DNA from: Clostridia bacterium
GTDB taxonomy: Bacteria > Bacillota > Clostridia > Oscillospirales > Acutalibacteraceae
NCBI GenBank assembly: GCA_017517865.1
Contig: JAFWYB010000046.1
Coordinates: 26,936-90,935, forward strand
Reading direction: 5' to 3'
DNA: 64,000 nucleotides
Positions 20,735 through 27,533 of the stretch are shown here, piece after piece. The notes under the pieces are model-generated. The model made no database searches, was not told the DNA's origin, and saw only the letters and a program-made list of their open reading frames with translations. Within the stretch, counting starts at the first letter, position 1; each line of letters starts with the position of its first letter. The translations under genes were made by a program, and so were the position numbers.

Positions 20735-21232
20735 ATGAAAGAAATAAACATCAAAGAGCTTAAAGAAAATGCAGTGTCTCTTTTTGACGACAGCTGGGCA
20801 CTTATTACTGCGGGAAAGGAGAAAAGCTACAACACAATGACAGCCTCCTGGGGCGGTCTTGGTGAGCTCTGGAATAAGGACGTCTGCTTCATATTTATAC
20901 GCCCTCAGAGATATACCTATGAATTTATTGAAAAAGAAGAGTTCTTTACTGTCAGCGTGCTGCCTGAGCAATACAGAAAGGCGCTTGCCTTCTGCGGAAG
21001 AAACAGCGGAAGAGATTGCGACAAGGTAAAGGAGACGGGTCTGACTCCTGTTGAGATTGAAAGGGGTATGGGCTTTGAGGAAAGCAGAATAACTCTTCTT
21101 TGCAGAAAGCTTTTTTATCAGGATATTGACCCTGAGGGCTTTATTGATAAGAGCATAGATGCAACCTGCTATGAGGCGAAGGATTACCACAGAATGTATG
21201 TAGGTGAAATAGTAAAGGTGCTTGTGAAATAA
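20735..21232 (+). CDS. flavin reductase-like (FMN-binding split-barrel) protein
   Basis: This 165-residue protein resembles the flavin reductase-like domain family: an early YNTMTASWGGLGELW segment, FIRPQRYTYEFIE, then FTVSVLPE, which correspond to the FMN-contacting strands. It is compact, without a membrane segment or signal. It sits 16 nt after the epimerase gene with its own RBS (GAGGTGAC), so it is probably cotranscribed, although a sialic-acid role is not obvious. Conserved Cys residues (about 48, 89, 97) could serve redox purposes. The true substrate is unknown. Confidence 0.8.
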   Translation: MKEINIKELKENAVSLFDDSWALITAGKEKSYNTMTASWGGLGELWNKDVCFIFIRPQRYTYEFIEKEEFFTVSVLPEQYRKALAFCGRNSGRDCDKVKETGLTPVEIERGMGFEESRITLLCRKLFYQDIDPEGFIDKSIDATCYEAKDYHRMYVGEIVKVLVK

Positions 21233-21239
21233 AAAGATA

Positions 21240-21263
21240 ATCGGGAAGCGGATGCTTCCCGAT
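21240..21263. terminator. bidirectional terminator between convergent genes
   Basis: A 10-bp perfect stem ATCGGGAAGC / GCTTCCCGAT with a GGAT loop lies between the flavin-reductase stop and the aroK stop, with A/T-rich flanks on both sides. Confidence 0.85.
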
Positions 21264-21267
21264 TTGT

Positions 21268-21765
21268 TTATGATTTGAGAGCTTCAATAATTTTTTCAAC
21301 ACATTCCTCAGCGGTCTTATTTTCACACCTTACAGTTATATCCGCGTATCTTTTGTAAAGGGGCTCTCTTTCTTCAAATAGCTCTCTCAGAGAGGTACCC
21401 TCTTTCATCGCAACTCCTCTTGTGTGAATGTTGAGAAGTCTCTTTTCAAGCTCATCAAGGGGAGTATCAAGATAAACTGCAACGCCGTCTGCTTTAAGGT
21501 TTGCCATAGCTCTTTCACCGTAAACCGCACTGCCGCCTGTTGCTATTACCGAGTTTTCGACATTTATATGAGAAAGAACATTATCTTCAATTTCCAAAAA
21601 AGCCTCAGTGCCCTTTTCCCGGAGTATATTCTGTAATGACGTGTTATATTTTTGCTGAATTATCAGGTCGGTATCTGTAAAGCTCATCAGCAGGCTTTTT
21701 GCCAGAAGCACGCCGACAGTGCTTTTTCCCGTTCCGGGCATACCTATAAGAATAATGTTTTTCAT
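21268..21765 (-). CDS. aroK: shikimate kinase
   Basis: This 165-residue P-loop kinase phosphorylates shikimate in the chorismate pathway. It shows the Walker A motif GMPGTGKST, the DTD shikimate/Mg motif near residue 32, and ATGGSAVY where the family has a GGG-type motif. The lid region reads TRGVAMKEGTSLRELFEERE rather than the SRPLL seen in proteobacterial AroK, a variant I associate with Clostridia. The start at 21765 overlaps the stop of the upstream dehydratase gene (ATGA), with AGGAGG inside that gene's last codons, so the two are translationally coupled. No other shikimate pathway gene is nearby. Confidence 0.85.
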   Translation of the reverse strand: MKNIILIGMPGTGKSTVGVLLAKSLLMSFTDTDLIIQQKYNTSLQNILREKGTEAFLEIEDNVLSHINVENSVIATGGSAVYGERAMANLKADGVAVYLDTPLDELEKRLLNIHTRGVAMKEGTSLRELFEEREPLYKRYADITVRCENKTAEECVEKIIEALKS

Positions 21766-22730
21766 ATATCCTCCTTGTTGAAGCGATTGCTGTACCACTG
21801 TACGGTAAGAGCGAGTCCATTGCTGAAATCGGTCACCGCAGACCAGCCGAGCTCATTTTTTATCTTACTGCAATCTACGGCATATCGCAGGTCGTGACCC
21901 GGTCGGTCTTTTATAAAGCTGATAAGGCTTTCGTCTCTACCGAGAAGGGAAAGGACGGCTTTTACCGTTTCAAGGTTACTCTGCTCCTTTTCGGTTGCTA
22001 CGTTGTAAATTTCACCTGCACGGCCCTTATGCAGAATAAGGTCAACAGCCTTACAATGATCCCCGACGTAAAGCCAGTCGCGAAGGTTTCTGCCATCGCC
22101 GTAAACAGGGAGATTTTCACCCTTAAGAGCTTTTTTTATCATCAGCGGAATTAACTTCTCGCTGTGCTGATAGGGGCCGTAATTGTTGCTTGAGCGGCTC
22201 ACTGTAACGGGTAGGCCGTAGGTCCGGTGATATGAAAGAGCAAGAAGGTCTGCAGAGGCCTTGCTTGCCGAATAGGGCGATGAGGGGTTAAGTCTGTCCT
22301 TTTCCGTGAAGGCGTATTCGCTTTCAAAGGGCAGGTCACCGAAAACCTCATCGGTGGAAATCTGGTGAAATCTCACACCGCCGTATCTGAGGCAGGCGTC
22401 AAGCAGTATGCCGGTGCCTGTAACGTTTGTGGTTATGAAAATATCAGGGACTTCTATCGAGCGGTCAACGTGGCTTTCGGCGGCAAAATTTATAACCGCA
22501 TCAAAGCTCTCTTTCTCAAAAAGAGAATATACCCCTTCACGGTCGCAGATATCCCCTTTGACAAAGCGCAGATTCGTGTGCCTTTCACAAAGCTCTCTGA
22601 TTCTCGCGGGGTTTGCCGCGTAGGTAAGCTTGTCGTAGCACAGATAGTTGTAGCCCGGGTGGGCACCGAGCATATATTCAATAAAGTTGACTCCTATAAA
22701 GCCTGCGCCTCCGCAGATAAGTAGCTTCAT
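21762..22730 (-). CDS. rfbB: dTDP-glucose 4,6-dehydratase family NAD-dependent epimerase/dehydratase
   Basis: This 322-residue extended SDR protein has the N-terminal NAD motif GGAGFIG, STDEVFG (the active-site Thr-Asp-Glu of RmlB-type dehydratases), the catalytic YSASK and SNNYGPYQHSEKLIP. RmlB converts dTDP-glucose to dTDP-4-keto-6-deoxyglucose for rhamnose-type surface glycans. It is at the short end of the family length, and no rfbA, rfbC or rfbD lies near, so a related UDP- or dTDP-sugar specificity is possible. The start at 22730 has a GAAGGG RBS; a frame reaching 22775 would overlap the upstream gene without a good RBS. The stop overlaps the aroK start by 4 nt. Confidence 0.85.
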   Translation of the reverse strand: MKLLICGGAGFIGVNFIEYMLGAHPGYNYLCYDKLTYAANPARIRELCERHTNLRFVKGDICDREGVYSLFEKESFDAVINFAAESHVDRSIEVPDIFITTNVTGTGILLDACLRYGGVRFHQISTDEVFGDLPFESEYAFTEKDRLNPSSPYSASKASADLLALSYHRTYGLPVTVSRSSNNYGPYQHSEKLIPLMIKKALKGENLPVYGDGRNLRDWLYVGDHCKAVDLILHKGRAGEIYNVATEKEQSNLETVKAVLSLLGRDESLISFIKDRPGHDLRYAVDCSKIKNELGWSAVTDFSNGLALTVQWYSNRFNKEDI

Positions 22731-22744
22731 AAAATCCCTTCTTT

Positions 22745-23188
22745 TCAGGTTCTTTTGAAAAACTGCCTGCCGCAATGGGGACAGTCTATTTTTATTCTGC
22801 CTCGGTTCTTCGGTACTCTCAGAGTACGGTGGCAGGTGGGACAGCTGAAATATCGGTGCTCCTTATCCTTATACTGACGGAGCTTTTTTGTAAAGAAGCT
22901 TATCCATCTGTCTGCAACCGACATAAAGGCAGTTTCCTCACGGCGGCGCTTTTCAAGGTTACGCGAAAGAGCTCTGAAAACCGCGATAAGATACGGAATA
23001 TAGCTGATGTAGGAAAGAAGGGCATAGGCGGTATAGGCACCCTGAGAGGTATAAATAAGCCTGCCGAAAAAGATTCTGATAACGGAAAAAAGAATACTGA
23101 TCACAAAGCCGAGAAGAATGAGGAAAAAGTTGAGTCTGTCAAAGCCGTAGCGACCGGCCATAAACTCTCTGAGAAAGCGTCTTATCAT
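22745..23188 (-). CDS. membrane protein with C-terminal zinc ribbon
   Basis: This 147-residue protein of unknown function has two predicted membrane helices (about residues 17-38 and 48-72), a basic Arg/Lys-rich segment, and a C-terminal zinc ribbon with CPTC and CPHCG pairs 17-18 residues apart. The start ATG at 23188 has GAGGTG 6 nt upstream; an in-frame GTG at 23197 overlaps that RBS and is less likely. It is first in an operon with rfbB (14-nt gap) and aroK. The ribbon probably faces the cytoplasm, given the many positive charges before it. Confidence 0.75.
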   Translation of the reverse strand: MIRRFLREFMAGRYGFDRLNFFLILLGFVISILFSVIRIFFGRLIYTSQGAYTAYALLSYISYIPYLIAVFRALSRNLEKRRREETAFMSVADRWISFFTKKLRQYKDKEHRYFSCPTCHRTLRVPKNRGRIKIDCPHCGRQFFKRT

Positions 23189-23269
23189 AAAAATCACCTC
23201 TTATAAATTCACTGATATTTTAGTATGTTACCTTTAATTATAATTTAATTTTAATTTATGTCAATGCTG

Positions 23270-23298
23270 TTGATTTTTTCTTTTCGGTGGGGTATAAT
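23270..23298 (+). promoter_or_regulatory. sigma-A type promoter for the PTS IIC-like operon
   Basis: TTGATT (23270-23275) and TATAAT (23293-23298) are separated by 17 nt, leaving a leader of about 105 nt before the start codon at 23412. Confidence 0.7.
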
Positions 23299-23411
23299 TT
23301 TTCAGAGGCTGAGCACCGTAATGCCGTTGATTTTTGCTTTTTTTGCTTTTTTCGGTATTATCAACTGTTTATTGTGACGAAGCCTTAAAACAAAACAAAG
23401 GTCTGATAAAA

Positions 23412-24425
23412 ATGAATATAGTAAAAAAGTTGTTCAAAAGATATTTTGTTGATGCTATGAGCTATATGGCTCTCGGCCTTTTTTCTTCGCTTATTGTCGG
23501 ACTTATTATCAGTCAGCTTGCAAAAATTCCGCATCTTGAAATACTTGCAGAGTTTTCTTCCGTGCTTTCAGCATCATCACCCGTTGTGGGCGGTGCAATC
23601 GGTGCGGCAATTGCATACGGACTGAAAAGTAAGCCCCTTGTTGTTTTTTCATGTATTGCTGTCGGTGCCTTCGGTTACGACCTTGGCGGCCCGGTAGGTG
23701 CATACGTTGCGGCTCTTGTTGCTAATGAGGTTGCCTCGTTGGTTGCGGGCAAAACCAAGATTGACATTATCGTTACACCTATTGTTACGATTATTGCAGG
23801 CGGCTTTGTAAGCAGCTTCTGCGGACCTTACCTTTCACAGTTTATGACCGGTCTGGGTGAGGTTATAAACAGCGCGACACAGCTTCATCCCTTCCCTATG
23901 GGTATTGCTGTTTCAACCCTTGTAGGTCTTGCGCTTACCGCTCCCATATCCTCCGCAGCTATATGCATTATGCTCGGCCTTGACGGTATTGCGGCAGGTG
24001 CGGCGGCGGTAGGCTGTGCGGCACAGATGGTCGGCTTTGCAGTAACCTCCTTCAAGGCAAACGGCGTCGGCGGTCTTATCTCTCAGGGACTCGGCACGAG
24101 TATGCTTCAGTTCGGCAACATTATGAAAAGACCGCAGATTCTTCTTGCGCCTACTCTTGCAGGTGCGGTTCTGGGGCCCGTTTCAACCTGCCTTCTTAAA
24201 ATGACAAACATTCCCGCAGGTGCCGGTATGGGTACAAGCGGTCTTGTAGGTCAGTTCGGCGCATACACTGCTATGAGCGGTGAACACGGTGCGGTGAAAA
24301 CAGTAATACTTATTGCGGTTATGCATTTTATTGCTCCCGCAGTGCTCAGCCTTCTTTTCCATATTTCATTCAAAAAGATGGGTCTTGTAAAGGATGACTA
24401 TCTGAAGCTTAAAAAACCTGAATAA
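23412..24425 (+). CDS. PTS EIIC-like membrane transporter (PfoR / COG3641 type)
   Basis: This 337-residue, very hydrophobic protein is rich in Gly and Ala and has roughly eight to ten membrane helices. It resembles the PTS_EIIC_2 family (PfoR-like), with segments such as VVGGAIGAAIAYGL, GAFGYDLGGPVGAYVAAL and AGAGMGTSGLVGQFGAY. No EIIA or EIIB domain is fused or adjacent, so sugar phosphotransfer is unproven and the substrate is unknown. The start at 23412 (MNIVKKLFKRYF) was preferred over an in-frame ATG 78 nt upstream, because a weak AAAGG lies 9-10 nt before it and the extra residues look non-coding. It is the first gene of an operon with the HAD phosphatase and rsuA. Confidence 0.8.
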   Translation: MNIVKKLFKRYFVDAMSYMALGLFSSLIVGLIISQLAKIPHLEILAEFSSVLSASSPVVGGAIGAAIAYGLKSKPLVVFSCIAVGAFGYDLGGPVGAYVAALVANEVASLVAGKTKIDIIVTPIVTIIAGGFVSSFCGPYLSQFMTGLGEVINSATQLHPFPMGIAVSTLVGLALTAPISSAAICIMLGLDGIAAGAAAVGCAAQMVGFAVTSFKANGVGGLISQGLGTSMLQFGNIMKRPQILLAPTLAGAVLGPVSTCLLKMTNIPAGAGMGTSGLVGQFGAYTAMSGEHGAVKTVILIAVMHFIAPAVLSLLFHISFKKMGLVKDDYLKLKKPE

Positions 24426-24436
24426 AGGAGAAAACG

Positions 24437-25006
24437 ATGAACGCTTACGATTTTGACGATACCATATACAAGGGAGATTCCTCTTTACATTTCTTTGTTT
24501 TTTATTTAAGAAGAGAACCGGGACTTGTAAGATATCTACCCACGGTTATAAAGATACTCAGAGATTATCACAAGGAAAAAATTCAGTTCGGTGATATTAC
24601 TGACCGCTTCGGTGACATTTTAGAGGATTATTTTACCACACACAATGTGGATTTCGAACAGGTAGCCAAGGAATTCTGGGATAAGCATGAAAAGAAAATT
24701 AAGTCCTTTTATAAAGAAATACAGAAGGAGGATGACCTTGTTATCACAGCTTCTCCCTCTTTTATGGCTGAGGAAATCTGCCGCCGCCTGGGAATAAAGA
24801 ACTGCCTTTCAACTGAGTTTGATACCAAGACGGGTAAGTTTATCAGAGCCTGCTTCAGAGAAAAGAAAATCGACTTTTTGCTTGAAGCCTTCCCTGACGG
24901 TCAGATAGATGATTTTTATACCGACTCAATGAACGATAAATTCCTTTTCCCCTATGCAAAAAGAGTGTTTATGGTAAAGGGAAATAAGATTACGAGAATA
25001 CAGTAA
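24437..25006 (+). CDS. HAD-superfamily phosphatase (subclass IB-like)
   Basis: This 189-residue haloacid dehalogenase-type hydrolase has the nucleophile motif DFDDT at residues 5-9, ITASPS as motif II (about residue 104), Lys in FREKKIDF, and DSMNDKF as the motif IV Asp pair. The helical cap between motifs I and II matches the phosphoserine phosphatase-like subclass; the substrate cannot be told. It lies 11 nt after the IIC-like gene with a GGAG RBS, and its stop overlaps the rsuA start (TAATG). Confidence 0.85.
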   Translation: MNAYDFDDTIYKGDSSLHFFVFYLRREPGLVRYLPTVIKILRDYHKEKIQFGDITDRFGDILEDYFTTHNVDFEQVAKEFWDKHEKKIKSFYKEIQKEDDLVITASPSFMAEEICRRLGIKNCLSTEFDTKTGKFIRACFREKKIDFLLEAFPDGQIDDFYTDSMNDKFLFPYAKRVFMVKGNKITRIQ

Positions 25007-25713
25007 TGGAAAGACTTGATAAAATCATCTCCTCTCAGGGACAGTACTCTCGCAGTGAGGTTAAAAAGCTTGTAAAAAGCGGCAGAGTGACAGTTGACGG
25101 CGAAGCTGCGAAAAGCGCTGATATGAAGCTTGAGGCTTCTGCGGCGATAGCAATAGACGGTAAAGAGCTTATCTGCAAAAAGCATATTTATATTATGCTC
25201 AACAAGCCCAAGGGTGTAATCAGTGCAACTGAGGACAGAACACAGAAAACGGTGCTCGATCTTGTGCCGCCGGAGCTGAGACGAAGGGGTCTTTTTCCCG
25301 CAGGAAGGCTCGACGGTGACACAACGGGATTTGTGCTCATAACCGATGACGGCGATTTTGCTCACAAAATACTTTCACCGAAAAATCACATTATGAAAAC
25401 CTATCACGCCACGCTCAGAGATGAGCTTACCGATGCCGATATAGAGAAATTCAAAGAGGGACTTACCTTAGGTGACGGTACCGAATGTATGGAAGCTCAC
25501 GTAAGAGTGATTGAAAGCGGCGAAAGGAATGTTGCAGAAATAAAAATCTGCGAGGGTAAGTATCATCAGGTGAAAAGGATGTTTGCATCAATTGGCAACA
25601 AGGTGCTCGAGCTCAGACGCGTTAAAATGGGCGAGCTTGAGCTTGACGAGAGCTTAGCCGAGGGCGAGAGCAGAGAAATAACAGAGGATGAATTTGAAAG
25701 GCTGTTGCGGTAA
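25006..25713 (+). CDS. rsuA: 16S rRNA pseudouridine synthase RsuA/RluB family
   Basis: This 235-residue protein has an N-terminal S4 RNA-binding domain (MERLDKIISSQGQYSR through VTVDG), then the catalytic domain with GRLDGDTTGF, where the first Asp (Asp103) is the expected catalytic residue, and the family segment GKYHQVKRM. RsuA-type enzymes modify U516 of 16S rRNA; related RluB/RluF enzymes act on 23S rRNA, and the sequence alone does not settle which. The start overlaps the previous stop by one base. Confidence 0.88.
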   Translation: MERLDKIISSQGQYSRSEVKKLVKSGRVTVDGEAAKSADMKLEASAAIAIDGKELICKKHIYIMLNKPKGVISATEDRTQKTVLDLVPPELRRRGLFPAGRLDGDTTGFVLITDDGDFAHKILSPKNHIMKTYHATLRDELTDADIEKFKEGLTLGDGTECMEAHVRVIESGERNVAEIKICEGKYHQVKRMFASIGNKVLELRRVKMGELELDESLAEGESREITEDEFERLLR

Positions 25714-25740
25714 GCGGCATCTTTTATTTTTTACGTGGGG

Positions 25741-25857
25741 GCGGCGGCTCCCTGATTCCGCGGCCGCTTTCGCGGGCGCGGAATGCTCGAATGCACTTTT
25801 AGTGCATTCGAGCCCTGCGGCGCGCCGAAGGCCGCGCCGCAGGTAGGGAGCCGCCGC
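25741..25857. repeat. GC-rich 117-bp cloverleaf element (three hairpins in an outer stem)
   Basis: An outer perfect 13-bp stem pairs 25741-25753 (GCGGCGGCTCCCT) with 25845-25857. Inside it are three hairpins: 25755-25767 with 25772-25784 (13 bp, one mismatch, TTTC loop); 25785-25797 with 25801-25813 (13 bp perfect, TTT loop); and 25814-25826 with 25830-25843 (13 bp with one bulge, GAA loop). The element is far richer in GC than the surrounding genes. It has no open frame. It lies between rsuA and the rarA promoter. Confidence 0.85.
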
Positions 25858-25871
25858 TTTCTTCCACCCCG

Positions 25872-25900
25872 TTGATTTCTCCCGAAAAATGTGTTAAAAT
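25872..25900 (+). promoter_or_regulatory. promoter of rarA
   Basis: TTGATT (25872-25877) and TAAAAT (25895-25900) have 17-nt spacing, 31 nt before the rarA start codon. Confidence 0.75.
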
Positions 25901-25930
25901 ATAGCAAAACAAAAATAATGAGGTGACAAC

Positions 25931-27196
25931 TTGAAAGCACCCTTAGCAGACAGAATAAGACCGCAGACCCTTGATGAAATAGTAGGACAGACCCATCTTC
26001 TGGGTAAAGGCAAGGCGCTGCGTAACGTAATTGAATCGGGCACAATTCCCAATCTTATATTTTACGGCCCTTCCGGAGTAGGCAAAACCACTCTTGCAAC
26101 CATAATTGCAAAAGCTACAAACAGAAAATTTCATAAGCTCAACGGCACGTCAGCATCAACTGCAGATATCAGAGCTATTGTTGCCGAGCTTGACACCCTT
26201 GCCGCACCCAACGGCATACTGCTTTACCTTGATGAGATTCAGTATTTCAATAAAAAGCAGCAACAGACGCTTCTTGATTATATTGAAAGGGGCGAGATAA
26301 CTCTTATTGCCTCAACAACGGAAAACCCCTATTTCTATATTCACGGGGCACTTCTCAGCCGTTCAACGGTGTTTGAGTTCAAGAGTGTGACCGCAGACGA
26401 AATTGTTCCTGCGGTGGAAAGAGCCTTTGCCTTTCTTTCGGCAGAAAGAGGAATAGAAATAGAGGTTGACGACGAAACCGTAAGACATATTGCATATTCC
26501 TGCGGCGGAGACGTAAGAAAGGCGCTTAACAGCGTTGAATTCTGCGTTCTGAGCCTTGTTCCCGACAGTGAGGGTAAAATTACCGTCACAAAGGAAAGAG
26601 CCTCAGAGCTCACACAGAAGAGCGCTATGAAATATGACCGTGAGGGCGATGAGCATTACGACATACTTTCGGCTTTTCAGAAAAGTATGCGCGGCTCTGA
26701 CGCCGATGCTGCCCTTCACTATCTTGCAAGACTGCTTGAGGCAGGAGATATGCCCTCGGCAATGAGAAGACTTATGGTGTGCGCCTGCGAGGACGTGGGC
26801 CTTGCTTATCCGATGATAATACCTATCGTCAAGGCGGCCTGTGATGCGGCTCTTATGGTGGGCTTGCCTGAGGCGAGAATCCCTCTTGCCGATGCGGTTG
26901 TGCTTGTGTGCAACAGCCCCAAGTCAAACTCAGCATACCTTGCCTACGATGCGGCGGCAGCCGATATAAGGGCGGGCAAATCGGGTCCTATACCCCGTCA
27001 GCTTCAGAATAAGCATTTTGACGGTGAAGACAATAACAACAAGGGTCAGTTTTATAAATATCCCCACGATTTTGATAATCATTACGTTAAGCAGCAATAC
27101 CTGCCCGATGTAATAAAGTCAAGAAAATACTATATTTACGGAGATAACAAAAACGAGCAGGCGGCAAAGCAGTATTGGGACAAGGTTAAGAAGTAG
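25931..27196 (+). CDS. rarA: replication-associated recombination AAA+ ATPase RarA/MgsA
   Basis: This 421-residue clamp-loader-like ATPase acts at stalled replication forks. Visible are a Q/P-rich N-terminus (MKAPLADRIRPQTLDEIVGQ), Walker A GPSGVGKTT near residue 45, Walker B LLYLDEIQ followed by KKQQQ, sensor 1 STTENP, the Arg-finger region LLSRS and sensor 2 GGDVRKALN. The C-terminal tetramerisation domain is present, with the conserved GPIPRQLQN-type region near its end. The start is TTG with GAGGTG 5 nt upstream. It is monocistronic. Its TAG stop is part of a heptamer repeat array. Confidence 0.93.
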   Translation: MKAPLADRIRPQTLDEIVGQTHLLGKGKALRNVIESGTIPNLIFYGPSGVGKTTLATIIAKATNRKFHKLNGTSASTADIRAIVAELDTLAAPNGILLYLDEIQYFNKKQQQTLLDYIERGEITLIASTTENPYFYIHGALLSRSTVFEFKSVTADEIVPAVERAFAFLSAERGIEIEVDDETVRHIAYSCGGDVRKALNSVEFCVLSLVPDSEGKITVTKERASELTQKSAMKYDREGDEHYDILSAFQKSMRGSDADAALHYLARLLEAGDMPSAMRRLMVCACEDVGLAYPMIIPIVKAACDAALMVGLPEARIPLADAVVLVCNSPKSNSAYLAYDAAAADIRAGKSGPIPRQLQNKHFDGEDNNNKGQFYKYPHDFDNHYVKQQYLPDVIKSRKYYIYGDNKNEQAAKQYWDKVKK

Positions 27197-27219
27197 CCAG
27201 TAGTCAGTAGCCGGTAGTT
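27192..27219. repeat. heptamer tandem repeat (AGTAGCC/AGTAGTC) starting at the rarA stop codon
   Basis: Four consecutive 7-mers: AGTAGCC, AGTAGTC, AGTAGCC, GGTAGTT. The first contains the TAG stop codon of rarA (27194-27196). Confidence 0.8.
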
Positions 27220-27276
27220 ACACGCTGACAGGATAGCAAGTATGAAGATACTACCCGTGTAAATATATATCTGTAG

Positions 27277-27306
27277 GGGAGGGCCCATGTGCCCTCCCGT
27301 TTTTTA
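27277..27306 (+). terminator. rarA terminator
   Basis: Stem GGGAGGGC / GCCCTCCC (27277-27284, 27291-27298) with a CCATGT loop is followed by GTTTTTTA. Confidence 0.8.
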
Positions 27307-27307
27307 T

Positions 27308-27481
27308 CGTTAAATACATCTTACGGTAAAATCGTAGGGGTGGCCCTCGGCCGTCCTAACTCACACGACGGCTCTGCCGCCACCCTCTCTGAGAGAGGGC
27401 AGAACCTCTCCGACACTTCGTGCCACCTCTCACTTTCAGGAGAGGCAACTCTTGCCGTTAAATATATCTCACGGTAAAATC
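27308..27481. repeat. 26-bp direct repeats flanking an interspersed element
   Basis: Copies at 27308-27333 and 27456-27481 differ at 2 of 26 positions (consensus CGTTAAATAYATCTYACGG followed by TAAAATC). They bracket about 122 bp that include a CCCTCTCT/AGAGAGGG hairpin. Confidence 0.75.
27396..27452 (-). repeat. interspersed element copy A
   Basis: On the minus strand it reads TTGCCTCTCCTGAAAGTGAG, then AGGTGGCACGAAGTGTCGGA and GAGGTT. A diverged copy lies at 55588-55637. It is non-coding. Confidence 0.6.
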
Positions 27482-27499
27482 CGAAATCCCTGACTGCTG

Positions 27500-27532
27500 A
27501 AAAAGGAGACTGTTTTGAACAGTCTCCTTTTT
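27500..27532. terminator. terminator of the GH31 operon (bidirectional)
   Basis: A 15-bp perfect stem AAAAAGGAGACTGTT / AACAGTCTCCTTTTT with a TTG loop lies directly after the GH31 stop. Confidence 0.9.
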
Positions 27533-27533
27533 A

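Larger units (their letters stand above)
27197..27533. other. 337-bp gene-free region made of repeats and terminators
   Basis: It holds the heptamer array, a terminator, two near-identical 26-bp direct repeats, an interspersed element and the shared terminator with GH31. I see no credible gene in it; short open frames lack ribosome binding sites. Confidence 0.7.

Noticed and set aside
23334-23411. N-terminal extension of the PTS IIC-like protein
   Set aside because: The upstream residues come from T-rich leader DNA, and no RBS precedes the ATG at 23334.
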